From CAYXBG01 sp964463145 (GTDB taxonomy: Bacteria; Acidobacteriota; UBA6911; RPQK01; CBDAPI01), in assembly GCA_964463145.1 (NCBI GenBank), contig CAYXBG010000012.1, positions 1 through 34,231 on the forward strand: a DNA stretch of 34,231 nucleotides, given 5' to 3'. The notes beneath the pieces are model-generated. The model was not told the DNA's origin. It worked only from the letters and a program-made list of their open reading frames with translations, and searched no databases. Made by a program: the position numbers and the translations under genes. Position 1 is the first letter of the stretch, and every line of letters begins with the position of its first letter. Below are positions 1 through 8,517 of the stretch, one piece after another.

Positions 1-1104
1 ATTGGGCAGGATCCACAGTCGGACCTGGCCGTCCTCAAAGTAGATGCAGATGAACCACTACCTTTCGCACAAGTAGGTGACTCTACGGATCTAGAAGTGG
101 GTGACTGGGTATTAGCATTCGGAAGTCCCTTCAGCCTTGAAAAAACCGTTACTTCCGGGATCGTCTCAGCTACGGGCCGTAATGTGGCGGGAACCCGCAG
201 TTTCGGCGACTATATTCAAACCGACGCGGCTATCAATCCTGGCAACAGCGGTGGACCTCTAGTTAACATGCAAGGGGAAGTGGTGGGCATCAACTCCTTC
301 ATCCAGACACGGAGTGGTGGATCGAATGGTGTGGGATTTGCCATCCCGTCGACTGTCTTCGTTAACTCTTACAACCAGTTAGTCACCACAGGTAAGATTG
401 AAAGAGGTTTCATCGGGATTTCAATGAACCTTGGAGATCTCACTCCTGAAATGGCACAGTTTTTCGGGGTATCCGGCCAGGACCCTGATGGCATTAAAGA
501 CAATGATGGGGTACTGATAACAGAACTAATTGATGAGAAGGGGAATCCATCTGAAACTGGGCCAGCCTACCTGGCTGGAATTCGAAAAGAAGATGTGATC
601 GTCTCTTTCAACGGCCAGGAAGTGGAAAACTCCTGGGATCTTCGTACTGCAGTTGCTAGTACACCCCCTGACCAAGTGGTCCCACTTGTGATCGTACGTA
701 AGGGTGAGGTGAAGCGTCTGAAGGTAACCCTCGTGGAGCGAACACTAGAACAGCAGCAACAGGAGTCTGACGAAGGAATCTCACTGGATAAAACACCTGA
801 ACGTGACCGCAAAAAGGAAATCGGGATCGAAGTGCGCCCGGTCTCTCCCCGGGATCATCAGCGACTGGGATTCGATGATGAAGCTGGGATGTTGGTACTA
901 GACGTAACTCCTACCAGCCTAGCCGACGACGCCAATCTCAGGCCCGGTGATGTTATTACACACGTAAACGGGAATGGAGTTTCGACAGCAACCGCTTTCA
1001 GAGAAGCTATCCTCTCGCTCCCATCTGGCTCTGGGGTGGTACTACGGGTCGTCAGTTTTGCTGGACAGAAACAGATTAGATATACGTCCTTCAGAAAACC
1101 CTGA
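1..1104 (+). CDS. HtrA/DegP-type periplasmic serine protease, 3' part
   Basis: The reading frame is open from base 1, so the gene is cut by the window edge; 367 residues are visible. The trypsin-like core shows the catalytic Asp in SDLAVLK (codon at 22-24) and the nucleophile Ser in GNSGGPL (codon at 247-249); the catalytic His lies outside the window. Two PDZ domains follow, roughly visible residues 130-240 and 270-365, with PGDVI-type carboxylate-loop regions. Two PDZ domains place it with DegP/DegQ rather than the single-PDZ DegS. Such proteins degrade or refold misfolded envelope proteins. The signal peptide or anchor cannot be seen. The GTG/ATG-like codon at 97 is internal to the fold and not a real start. 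The linker contains a Gln/Glu-rich stretch around visible residues 248-258. Confidence 0.95.
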   Translation: MGQDPQSDLAVLKVDADEPLPFAQVGDSTDLEVGDWVLAFGSPFSLEKTVTSGIVSATGRNVAGTRSFGDYIQTDAAINPGNSGGPLVNMQGEVVGINSFIQTRSGGSNGVGFAIPSTVFVNSYNQLVTTGKIERGFIGISMNLGDLTPEMAQFFGVSGQDPDGIKDNDGVLITELIDEKGNPSETGPAYLAGIRKEDVIVSFNGQEVENSWDLRTAVASTPPDQVVPLVIVRKGEVKRLKVTLVERTLEQQQQESDEGISLDKTPERDRKKEIGIEVRPVSPRDHQRLGFDDEAGMLVLDVTPTSLADDANLRPGDVITHVNGNGVSTATAFREAILSLPSGSGVVLRVVSFAGQKQIRYTSFRKP

Positions 1105-1252
1105 GGAATCAACCTTCAAGTTAGAAAGATTGGTTTTAGAGAACTTTTACAAATCGTAGACTCTTGCCGTTAAGGAAGTCCTTATAGGTTTCGCTCCTTT
1201 TATAGTCTTCCCCACCAGAGGAATACTGTATTCACAACAGTGCTAGCATCTG

Positions 1253-1981
1253 ATGCCAGAATCTACTTCAGTTGAAATTCAGATCAGAATGGACGGTTGC
1301 CGGGCCGCCCAATTCAACATGGAAACCGATAAAGACTTACTGGTACACGCAGAAAATTCCAAATCCCTATTCACCTGTATACGACTTTATGGTTGGGAGA
1401 ATCCCTCTATCACTTTGGGTCGTAATCAAGATCCTTCTTCAGCCCTTGATGAAGCCTTCTGTACCAGTCATGGAATCAGTTGGGCCCACCGTCCAACCGG
1501 GGGACGGGCCGTATATCATGACAGAGAACTCACCTACGCAATAGTATCTAACGATGACCGCCTTTTCCCTGTGGGAAAAATCTCGGAAACTTACCGGGTT
1601 ATAGCAAAAACACTACAGCATGGACTACAGCGACTTGGGATTACCACTACTATGGAAAAGGTTACCCCCAGAACCTTCAGAAAGAGTTATACCCCCGAAG
1701 CCTGCTTCACTTCTCCTTCCCGTTACGAGCTCGTGTTTAGAGGACGTAAGCTGGTGGGGAGTGCCCAAAGAATTTTACAACGCAGCTTTCTACAGCATGG
1801 GTCAATTCCGATTTGCTTTGACTACGAAACAGCGGCCAGTGCACTGAAATTGAATGTGCTTCATCTCAAAGCCGCCGCTATTACTTTGAATGAAGCACTT
1901 CCTCAACACTCTGATCTTGACCAAATCGAGATTGAGATAGCGCAAGTATTCTGGGAAACGATCATGAAACGGTGGATTTAG
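1253..1981 (+). CDS. Lipoate-protein ligase / LipM-like octanoyltransferase
   Basis: A 242-residue protein of the biotin/lipoate protein ligase fold. It shows the signature HRPTGGRAVYHD (about 79-90), then ACFTSPSRYEL (150-160) and KLVGSAQRI with LQHGSI (about 166-186), in the order found in LplA and LipM. Cys151 sits where Bacillus LipM has its acyl-accepting Cys150, which favours an octanoyl-ACP to protein transferase over an ATP-dependent ligase. Its role would be attaching the octanoyl or lipoyl group to E2 or GcvH lysines in the cytoplasm. The start is the first ATG in frame; no clear ribosome binding site precedes it. The 3' end overlaps the convergent gene by 4 bases (TTAG supplies both stops). 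No lipA or gcv genes are in view to support either reading. Confidence 0.85.
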   Translation: MPESTSVEIQIRMDGCRAAQFNMETDKDLLVHAENSKSLFTCIRLYGWENPSITLGRNQDPSSALDEAFCTSHGISWAHRPTGGRAVYHDRELTYAIVSNDDRLFPVGKISETYRVIAKTLQHGLQRLGITTTMEKVTPRTFRKSYTPEACFTSPSRYELVFRGRKLVGSAQRILQRSFLQHGSIPICFDYETAASALKLNVLHLKAAAITLNEALPQHSDLDQIEIEIAQVFWETIMKRWI

Positions 1982-3858
1982 AAAGCCCAGGTCCGCAAAC
2001 CTATGAGCTCATACTTCAAGAGAAATACAACAACAACCATCGCCGCAAGTGAAGTTGTCATGCTATAGACCTTTAGAAGCCGCCCACCTTTCAACCACAC
2101 AACACTTCCAAAAGCCTGCAAAATACTGAGGAGAGCCAAAAAGGTGAAAAAGATCGAGGCTAAAAAAAGTCCGCCGGAATAAATTGTTAACAACCCTAAT
2201 CTATGAACTGGATCCTGCAACCCCATACAGGTCAATACAAGACCAACGAAAAACCACTTACTCGCTATAAAAGGAAATGCAATCGAACGAGCCTGGATTG
2301 AATTCCATAGAGCCCTTTTCTTCAAGAGGCGCCAAACACACCAGATCGAACCATGGACAAAAATAGCTAGCAGAAACCCCAGAACAGCAATAATTCCTAG
2401 CCTTTCTATCCACACTCTCCACCAGGTCACTGCTTGATAATTCCCATTAAGATCTCGGCCAAAACTTTCCAAGATAATTTTATCTTCATCCCTTTGGAAC
2501 TTAGCCGTGGGTATCAAATCCTCTGGGCCACGGAATCTTCGGTCGGTCACTGGTATCAGAAATGTTCCAGTATTAAATCCATTCACCTTTAGCCGATTGT
2601 CTTCCAGCTGCAAATAAATCAAACCAAAGAAATCCAATAGAGCCCCCTCTAAATTACTCCGAGGAGTCAAAGGTCGATAGTACCCAGTCAATCCAGCAAT
2701 TCTCCAAGCTGGTATTTGAGACGGCGCAGGCTGAGGCAATGACACTCCGACCAATAGATACTCTTCCAATAATCCAGCTACTTTTCTCATCACCTCCACC
2801 GAATCCGAATTGACAGCAACAACAAAACCTTTCCCTAGTGCTGGCACGTATCGAATCAAGGATTGAGTCCCATCAGCCACACCACTATGTCCCCTCCAGA
2901 GCAAGCCACGGTAACTGGTAGAAAAGATACCCAGACCTGGTGCAATTGGAATCCCCGCCCCCGCCCTCCTCGTCGGACTGGGATTTTCCATGCGCTGAAT
3001 GGATTTTTCCGATAAAATTTTCCGGCCGCGAAAGTGCCCCTTATTCAAAAACATCTCGATCAAATGGCCCATCTCACGGACGGAAGCAATGATGGCACCA
3101 GAAGGACGCATAAGGGGACTGCTACGTCGTACTGGGGATCCATTCGAATACCCAGTGGCCAATCCGGAGCTTGTATCGAAGATTACTTCTTGCATCCCAA
3201 GTTGTTTCAATAAGCCATTTGTAAGCCAAGGCTCATACCCCTCTCCTGTTACTTTCTCGACTATATAGGCAGCAATCGTAGGGCCCGATCCGCTATGCGA
3301 AAAGTACTGCCCCGGAGGCCACTGCGAGATTCGTGATGCGGAACTATATTCCAGTGCTTCACGAAGCCCAACTGGACTTAATGCAGCCCAAGCGGACTCC
3401 CTAAAACGAATATCGTCAAAACCCGCGGTGTGCTCCAATAGGTGTACTAGCCGCACAGGATCGGTTTTTCTCCAAGGGTTTCCAAATTCGATCTCGGGAA
3501 CAAGATCTACCACAGGTTGATCAAGGAGAAGTTTTCCTTCTTCCACAAGTTTCAGAACGGAAAGAGAAACAAAAATCTCGGAAATAGATCCCATCCGAAA
3601 TGGGGTCGCAGTTGTGATAGGAAGGTGCTCTTTTACATCAGCTACTCCAATGGCAGTAGACCAAATTGGGCCCTCCCTACCGATCAGGGTAATGACCCCT
3701 CCGGGCGTATTATTTTCGGCAAGAAGCTGTTGGATATTATTTTCAAGGGCCTGCAGGGCCATCTCATCAACAGAAATACTCGCCTGACTAAAAAGAAATG
3801 GTCCTTTAAAAATAATTGCCAGACTCAGTAGAAAACGTCGATACCAGCTCCGGTGCAT
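1978..3858 (-). CDS. Beta-lactamase-fold membrane protein with altered active-site motifs
   Basis: A 626-residue protein with a signal-like hydrophobic N-terminus (about 9-25), a class C beta-lactamase/PBP4-like domain (about 35-370), a soluble linker (about 380-490), and four or five membrane spans in the last 130 residues. The fold is recognisable from ATPFRMGSISEIF, the LLEHTAGFDD stretch, and GHSG at 323-326. The motif that should be SxxK reads S91-I-S-E94, so the general-base Lys is Glu. The motif that should be YxN reads H188-S-G190. Only the third (K/H)xG motif is intact. Family members hydrolyse beta-lactams, peptides or esters, or act as D-Ala-D-Ala peptidases; this one may be inactive or use other chemistry. 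It is convergent with the lipoyl-transferase gene. I do not recognise a named orthologue. Confidence 0.85.
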   Translation of the reverse strand: MHRSWYRRFLLSLAIIFKGPFLFSQASISVDEMALQALENNIQQLLAENNTPGGVITLIGREGPIWSTAIGVADVKEHLPITTATPFRMGSISEIFVSLSVLKLVEEGKLLLDQPVVDLVPEIEFGNPWRKTDPVRLVHLLEHTAGFDDIRFRESAWAALSPVGLREALEYSSASRISQWPPGQYFSHSGSGPTIAAYIVEKVTGEGYEPWLTNGLLKQLGMQEVIFDTSSGLATGYSNGSPVRRSSPLMRPSGAIIASVREMGHLIEMFLNKGHFRGRKILSEKSIQRMENPSPTRRAGAGIPIAPGLGIFSTSYRGLLWRGHSGVADGTQSLIRYVPALGKGFVVAVNSDSVEVMRKVAGLLEEYLLVGVSLPQPAPSQIPAWRIAGLTGYYRPLTPRSNLEGALLDFFGLIYLQLEDNRLKVNGFNTGTFLIPVTDRRFRGPEDLIPTAKFQRDEDKIILESFGRDLNGNYQAVTWWRVWIERLGIIAVLGFLLAIFVHGSIWCVWRLLKKRALWNSIQARSIAFPFIASKWFFVGLVLTCMGLQDPVHRLGLLTIYSGGLFLASIFFTFLALLSILQAFGSVVWLKGGRLLKVYSMTTSLAAMVVVVFLLKYELIGLRTWAF

Positions 3859-3910
3859 TGAATTGGCTTCTCCCTAGATACCAAGATGACCAAGACTATA
3901 CCGGAATATT

Positions 3911-3929
3911 CATGGCCTAGACAGCCATG
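3911..3929. promoter_or_regulatory. Perfect 6-bp inverted repeat upstream of hrcA
   Basis: CATGGC, seven bases, then GCCATG lie in the 158-base divergent space between the beta-lactamase-fold gene and hrcA. This is not CIRCE, the usual HrcA operator (TTAGCACTC-N9-GAGTGCTAA). It could be an operator for either gene or chance. Confidence 0.25.
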
Positions 3930-3946
3930 GGCAAACACTTGGTAGA

Positions 3947-3976
3947 TTGCAAGGTTGTAGATCCTTATGCTATAAG
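3947..3976 (+). promoter_or_regulatory. Possible sigma70 promoter for hrcA operon
   Basis: TTGCAA at 3947-3952 and TATAAG at 3971-3976 are separated by 18 bases, about 40 bases before the hrcA start codon. Both boxes are close to the sigma70 consensus. No sigma32-like promoter or CIRCE element was seen in the same gap. Confidence 0.4.
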
Positions 3977-4016
3977 GGATTTTCAAGACTGAGTCTGCTA
4001 TCGACGTTTTTCTCGT

Positions 4017-5093
4017 ATGAAAAAGGGTGCACCACTAACAACCCGACAACAATATATTCTCCGTGATCTCATCAAAGATTTCATTCGGACTGGTAAACCT
4101 GTCGGGTCAAACCGACTCGCAAAGCTAAACAGAGAAAGGCTAAGCCCAGCGACAATCCGCAGTGCAGTTGCCAACCTTGAAAATCGTGGGTTCGTATCAC
4201 AACCTCACACTTCTGCCGGAAGGCTACCCACAGCGAAGGGTTATTCGCTCTTCGTCAATTCCTTGATTCGCCTCCGCCACCTCTCCGGAATAGACGTCGA
4301 TTGGATTCGCACCAGTTTGAAAGCTGAGGCCAATCCTGGCGGCATGTTGGACCGAGCTTGTCAAATATTGTCTAGCTTATCCGACCACGTTGGGATAGTA
4401 GTCGCACCAACCATGTCTTTAGCTTCCCTCAAGAGGATTGAATTTGTGAAACTCGCCCGTGGGCGGGTCATGGCCATCTTAGTATCCACAGACGGGATGG
4501 TGCAGAAACGTCTAGTCAGACCGCAAGAAAATTTCAGTCAAAGTCAATTGGATGATGCAGCTGAGTACATTTCATCTCGATATGCTAGTCAGACCCTTGC
4601 AGAGATCCGTCGCAACTTGCTACAACGAATATCAGAGGATAAAGCTCGCTATGATTTGATGCTACAACGAATTATCGCTCTGGGCTCAGCCGGCCTCATT
4701 CAAACATCGGATGAAATCACAGATGAATCTGACGTGTACCTAGGAGGCACAACAAGTGTGATCGAGCATCCAGGAGAATTTGATTTAGACCAACTGACAG
4801 TACTCTTTCAAGCTTTTGAAAGAAAGAATCGTCTCGTTAAAATAGTAAATGCATGTATAGACAACGAGAGTTCCGGGACGCGAGTGACTATAGGATTGGA
4901 AGATCATTTTCCAGGAGGTCGTGATTTCAGCCTGATCTCGTCCTCATACCATTGTGGTTCTCTGCGTGGCATGTTAGGAGTTCTGGGGCCTCGGCGAATG
5001 GAATATGCACGAACCATCAGCGTTGTGGATTGTGTTGCCGGACTTTGCGGCGAACTAATAAAAACAGGAGCTCACAAGGAAGACAGACAATGA
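4017..5093 (+). CDS. hrcA: Heat-inducible transcription repressor HrcA
   Basis: A 358-residue protein. The N-terminal winged helix (about 1-80) contains the family stretch SPATIRSAVANLE followed by GRLPTAKGY. A GAF-like middle domain follows, and the C-terminus has GVLGPRRMEYAR, the near-invariant HrcA end motif (usually IGPxRMxYxR). HrcA represses groE and dnaK operons by binding CIRCE and needs GroEL to stay active. Here it heads the heat-shock operon, but no CIRCE is visible upstream, so autoregulation by the standard site is not supported by this window. The stop overlaps the grpE start (ATGA). Confidence 0.96.
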   Translation: MKKGAPLTTRQQYILRDLIKDFIRTGKPVGSNRLAKLNRERLSPATIRSAVANLENRGFVSQPHTSAGRLPTAKGYSLFVNSLIRLRHLSGIDVDWIRTSLKAEANPGGMLDRACQILSSLSDHVGIVVAPTMSLASLKRIEFVKLARGRVMAILVSTDGMVQKRLVRPQENFSQSQLDDAAEYISSRYASQTLAEIRRNLLQRISEDKARYDLMLQRIIALGSAGLIQTSDEITDESDVYLGGTTSVIEHPGEFDLDQLTVLFQAFERKNRLVKIVNACIDNESSGTRVTIGLEDHFPGGRDFSLISSSYHCGSLRGMLGVLGPRRMEYARTISVVDCVAGLCGELIKTGAHKEDRQ

Positions 5094-5656
5094 GCGGCGA
5101 TGAAATAACAGAAGAAGAACCCTCAGATGTCGGAGTCACGACACCCGAACATTCCACTGCCAACCCTTTGGAGGATCCCAACCGAGAGATTAACGAGGCA
5201 GAGATTCTCCGTCGAGAGCGCGACGATTACCACGATCGCTGGCTCCGAAAAGAGGCTGAATTTCAAAATTACCGTAAAAGAGTTTCCCGGGAAAATGAAA
5301 CGTTACGGGACGCAGCATATATTTCAGTGTTGCGAGAACTCCTCTCAGTGATCGATTCTTTTGAGCAGGCACTGGAAAAACTGAGCGGCGAGGATGCAAA
5401 TGCTTCCGTAGAGAGCTACCACGAAGGTTTCAAGCTCCTCTTAAAAGAACAGAAATTCATCCTTTCTCGTTTTGAAGTAGTGGAGATACCAGCTCTGGGA
5501 GAGACTTTCGACCCTCAGGTTCACGAAGCGGTTCAGCAGGAAATTTCAGACGACCATCCTGACGGGAAGATCCTTGAGCTTTTCCGTAAGGGCTACACTA
5601 TAAAAGGCCGCTTGCTGCGCCCTGCCCAAGTCAAGGTGGCAAGCCGTGAGGACTAA
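5090..5656 (+). CDS. grpE: Nucleotide exchange factor GrpE
   Basis: A 188-residue protein, normal length for GrpE. It has an acidic disordered head (about 1-45), a long coiled-coil helix with the typical AEFQNYRKRVSRE stretch, and a C-terminal beta domain with ETFDPQVHEAV and a GYTIKGRLLRPAQVKV ending. It releases ADP from DnaK in the Hsp70 cycle. The ATG at 5090 is chosen because AAGGA lies nine bases upstream and it overlaps the hrcA stop by four bases. An open frame continues upstream to 4952 inside hrcA but reads out of character for the family. The expected partner dnaK does not follow. Confidence 0.96.
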   Translation: MSGDEITEEEPSDVGVTTPEHSTANPLEDPNREINEAEILRRERDDYHDRWLRKEAEFQNYRKRVSRENETLRDAAYISVLRELLSVIDSFEQALEKLSGEDANASVESYHEGFKLLLKEQKFILSRFEVVEIPALGETFDPQVHEAVQQEISDDHPDGKILELFRKGYTIKGRLLRPAQVKVASRED

Positions 5657-5750
5657 ATGCCACCTCAGCCCCAAAACATCCTAAGCAACCTTGCAAAATA
5701 CCATTAATTATCTTATGTCCAGTACGAGTCTGTGCCTTCGAGATGATGAA

Positions 5751-5767
5751 AGAGGAATGGGGCGTTG
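5751..5767 (+). promoter_or_regulatory. Ribosome binding site and TTG start of dnaJ
   Basis: AGAGGA at 5751-5756 sits eight bases before TTG at 5765. The nearby ATGs (5743, 5746, 5757) are all out of frame, so TTG is the start that yields the complete J-domain beginning MNKKDYYETLGV. Confidence 0.75.
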
Positions 5768-6874
5768 AACAAAAAAGATTATTACGAAACCCTCGGTGTT
5801 CCCCGAGACGCTTCCAGTTCGGAACTTAAAAAAGCCTATCGGCGTTTAGCTGTCCAGCACCATCCCGACCGGAACCCGGGGAACAAACAGTCGGAAGAGA
5901 ACTTCAAAGAAGCCGCAGAAGCTTACAGTGTCCTCAGTGACGCTAACCAGCGTGCAAAATACGATCGGTTCGGGCACTCAGCTATGGGGGGGGCGAGTGG
6001 GGGCTTCAATCCTGATGCTTTCGCAGATTTCGGCGATATCTTGGGTGATATGTTCGGTTTCAGCGATATCTTTGGTGGACGACAAAGGCAAGGGAACAGG
6101 CCTCGCCGAGGACAGGATTTGCGCTACGACCTCGAATTAGATTTTGAGGAGGCTGTGGTTGGTCTCAACACTAAAATCAAGATTCCTAGACAGGATACGT
6201 GCAGTGAATGTTCTGGAAGTGGGGCTGCCGCCGGTTCAGGTCAAGCAACTTGCGGCCAATGTGGCGGAAATGGCCAAGCTCGTTACCAGCAAGGATTTTT
6301 TACGATTTCAAGGACCTGCTCTACATGCCAGGGAACCGGAAAAGTTATAAAGCACCCTTGCAACGCCTGTAGGGGTATTGGGCGGGTCCCCAAAGAGAAA
6401 ACCTTGGAATTGTCGATCCCAGCTGGAATCGACCATGGACAACAACTCCGAGTTACAGGCGAGGGTGAGGCTGGCAGTAGAGGCGGACCACGTGGGGATT
6501 TATACGTTGTCGTGTCTGTCAACGAACATCCCTTCTTCAAGAGACAAGATCAACACATTTATTGCGAGATCCCTTTGTCCTTTAGCCAGGCTGCGCTTGG
6601 AGCAGAAGTGGACGTTCCAACTTTGTCAGGAAAAGAAAAAATCCGGATTCCAGAAGGCACTCAAACCGGAACAACCTTTCGTCTCCGTAATCACGGAGTC
6701 CCCAAAATCGGTGAAGGTGGACAAGGCGACCAGTTTATAAAGGTTAACGTAGTAACACCCGCTCATCTCACAGAAGACCAGAAGACTTTGCTCAGAAATC
6801 TTGCGGAAATCTCAGGAGACGAGATCCACGAGCGTGGCACTCTTTTTGAGAAGGTCAAGGAGATGTTCGGATAA
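5765..6874 (+). CDS. dnaJ: Chaperone DnaJ (type I Hsp40)
   Basis: A 369-residue protein with all type I regions in order: J-domain (about 1-70) with the HPD triad in HHPDRNPGN, a Gly/Phe-rich linker (about 75-115), a zinc domain with four CxxCxGxG-type repeats (CSECSGSG, CGQCGGNG, CSTCQGTG, CNACRGIG), and the C-terminal substrate-binding domains. It stimulates DnaK ATPase and delivers unfolded clients. It follows grpE after a 108-base gap that does not contain dnaK; the order hrcA-grpE-dnaK-dnaJ is usual. The gap may hold its own promoter, but I see no convincing one. Confidence 0.97.
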   Translation: MNKKDYYETLGVPRDASSSELKKAYRRLAVQHHPDRNPGNKQSEENFKEAAEAYSVLSDANQRAKYDRFGHSAMGGASGGFNPDAFADFGDILGDMFGFSDIFGGRQRQGNRPRRGQDLRYDLELDFEEAVVGLNTKIKIPRQDTCSECSGSGAAAGSGQATCGQCGGNGQARYQQGFFTISRTCSTCQGTGKVIKHPCNACRGIGRVPKEKTLELSIPAGIDHGQQLRVTGEGEAGSRGGPRGDLYVVVSVNEHPFFKRQDQHIYCEIPLSFSQAALGAEVDVPTLSGKEKIRIPEGTQTGTTFRLRNHGVPKIGEGGQGDQFIKVNVVTPAHLTEDQKTLLRNLAEISGDEIHERGTLFEKVKEMFG

Positions 6875-6878
6875 ACAA

Positions 6879-7736
6879 GTGCCTCCCTTAAACTGGTTTC
6901 GGCTACAACTAACAACCCATGTAAATCACAACGAGCCGGTGATCTCCATTCTGTGGGACCTTGGGACCTGCGGATTCGAAGAAACCCAAAGTGGTAACCA
7001 GACCACGTTTGTAGCCTATTTCACACCTGAGATACCGATCAGTGACTTCAGGAGACAGTTGAAATTTCATCTCAGACGTCTAGAGATAGCGCCCCACAAA
7101 TCCAGAGTATCCTTGCTCAGATTTTCACAAGAGGACTCCCTCCGAAAATGGAAAAGGGAATTCACAGGTTTTCCAGTGAACGAAACTTTCTACATCTACC
7201 CTAGCTGGGAAACAGCATCCCCAGACCACCCTATACCTATTGCCATTGAGCCAGGGCATGCTTTCGGTTCTGGGACACACGAATCAACGCAGCTAGCATT
7301 GTCTCTGCTCACTCAACCTTCCAGAACTGCAGAATCTATTCTAGATCTGGGAACTGGAAGTGGCATCTTACTGATAGCAGCTTCAAAGTTGAGCTCTGCT
7401 AACACTCTTGTAGGGCTAGATCTAGATCATCAAGCTATAGACATGGCCAGGCATAATCTATCACTTAATGACGTTAAAGAGGCAGTTCTTATAACTGGGT
7501 CGTCCCTCTCGATACGCCCTGGATTCGATCTGGTCTTAGCTAATCTGACGAGTACCCTGATTTGCCAACTAGTCCCTGAACTCTCCCGTCTGACAAAACG
7601 CCATATCGTTCTTTCCGGCTTCACGGGAGACGAAAGGCTCAAGATTCTGGATGCATGGGAGAATTATCCTTTTAAAGTCACAGATGAGAAATCTCTCAAT
7701 GGCTGGCTATCATTTTTAATGAGGCGCGAAAACTGA
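6879..7736 (+). CDS. prmA: Ribosomal protein L11 methyltransferase PrmA
   Basis: A 285-residue SAM-dependent methyltransferase. The N-terminal L11-recognition domain starts NWFRLQL; then the PrmA signature EPGHAFGSGTHEST, SAM motif I LDLGTGSGIL, and the acceptor loop LANLTSTL (usually NI or NL followed by a hydrophobic). PrmA trimethylates ribosomal protein L11. The start is taken as GTG at 6879, four bases after the dnaJ stop, because the family's first strand begins just there; a frame open back to 6801 would add 26 residues that overlap dnaJ and do not resemble PrmA. AAGGAG at 6857-6862 is rather far for its ribosome binding site. The stop abuts the rsmE ATG. Confidence 0.92.
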   Translation: MPPLNWFRLQLTTHVNHNEPVISILWDLGTCGFEETQSGNQTTFVAYFTPEIPISDFRRQLKFHLRRLEIAPHKSRVSLLRFSQEDSLRKWKREFTGFPVNETFYIYPSWETASPDHPIPIAIEPGHAFGSGTHESTQLALSLLTQPSRTAESILDLGTGSGILLIAASKLSSANTLVGLDLDHQAIDMARHNLSLNDVKEAVLITGSSLSIRPGFDLVLANLTSTLICQLVPELSRLTKRHIVLSGFTGDERLKILDAWENYPFKVTDEKSLNGWLSFLMRREN

Positions 7737-8507
7737 ATGAGCTACAGAGCTATAATCGAAATTGATGAAACGGGGACAACTACCATCTCCGAGACCGAGA
7801 TCAACCATTTAACCAGAGTCAGACGCGTCAGAGAAGGAAGCGAATTTCTCGGCCTCTCCCTCAAAGAAGGCACTTGGTATCAGTGTAGGCTGATCAGAAA
7901 AAATAAGAACTGGGGAGTCAAAAGACTGTCGGCACAACCTGGATCTAGAGAATCCACTCTGCACATTCAACTCGCTTGCGCTCTGCTGAAAAAGGATAAG
8001 ATGGAATGGGTCATACAAAAGGCTTGTGAATTAGGAGTCAACACGATCGTCCCCATCGTTTCGGAACATGTCGAGCCCGCCGTGTCTCGGCGCTTTCAAA
8101 AGAACCAATCACGCCTGAAGAAGATCATTCTGGAAAGTGTCAAACAGTGTGGACGCACTAAGGTGCTATGCCTACACCCTTTAGCCCAATTGGATGATTT
8201 CATATCCCAGCCGAGGGGAAACCAAACGATCGTACTGGATGAGGCAGGTGGCAGTTCCTTAGAAACTTGTCTTCAGGATCTCAAAACACAACCTTCCGAT
8301 GTTACTCTATTAGTCGGTCCTGAGGGTGGGTGGTCCCAACGAGACAGAGAATCTTTTCAGGTTGCTAACGTTGCAAGAGCTAACTTAGGAACCAGAATAA
8401 TGCGTGCCGAGACAGCCAGCGTAGCAGGAGTCGTCATTCTTCAATACATGCATGGTGATCTCCGTCCCTTGCCCCATTCTTTTTCATTACCCGGCAGTAG
8501 TACCTGA
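7737..8507 (+). CDS. rsmE: 16S rRNA m3U1498 methyltransferase RsmE
   Basis: A 256-residue SPOUT-class methyltransferase. An N-terminal PUA-like domain (about 1-70) is followed by the family stretch KKDKMEWVIQKACELGV and the knot motif LVGPEGGWSQRDRE, with a late LGTRIMRAETA segment that forms the SAM pocket. It methylates N3 of U1498 in 16S rRNA. It starts with no gap after prmA, and prmA-rsmE pairing next to dnaJ is common in bacteria. The gene converges on nrdJ, with ten bases between stops and no terminator hairpin in that space. Confidence 0.95.
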   Translation: MSYRAIIEIDETGTTTISETEINHLTRVRRVREGSEFLGLSLKEGTWYQCRLIRKNKNWGVKRLSAQPGSRESTLHIQLACALLKKDKMEWVIQKACELGVNTIVPIVSEHVEPAVSRRFQKNQSRLKKIILESVKQCGRTKVLCLHPLAQLDDFISQPRGNQTIVLDEAGGSSLETCLQDLKTQPSDVTLLVGPEGGWSQRDRESFQVANVARANLGTRIMRAETASVAGVVILQYMHGDLRPLPHSFSLPGSST

Positions 8508-8517
8508 GAGACACCTC

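Noticed and set aside
1105..1252. Terminator at AAGGA-AG-TCCTT after htrA
   Set aside because: Stem too short with a tight loop, and no clear T-run directly after it.
3859..4016. CIRCE operator upstream of hrcA
   Set aside because: Looked for TTAGCACTC-N9-GAGTGCTAA and close variants; none found.
4952..5089. Longer GrpE start
   Set aside because: The extra 46 residues overlap hrcA, do not resemble GrpE, and the ATG at 5090 has a good ribosome binding site.
6801..6878. Longer PrmA start inside dnaJ
   Set aside because: The added residues do not fit PrmA, whose first strand begins right after GTG 6879.
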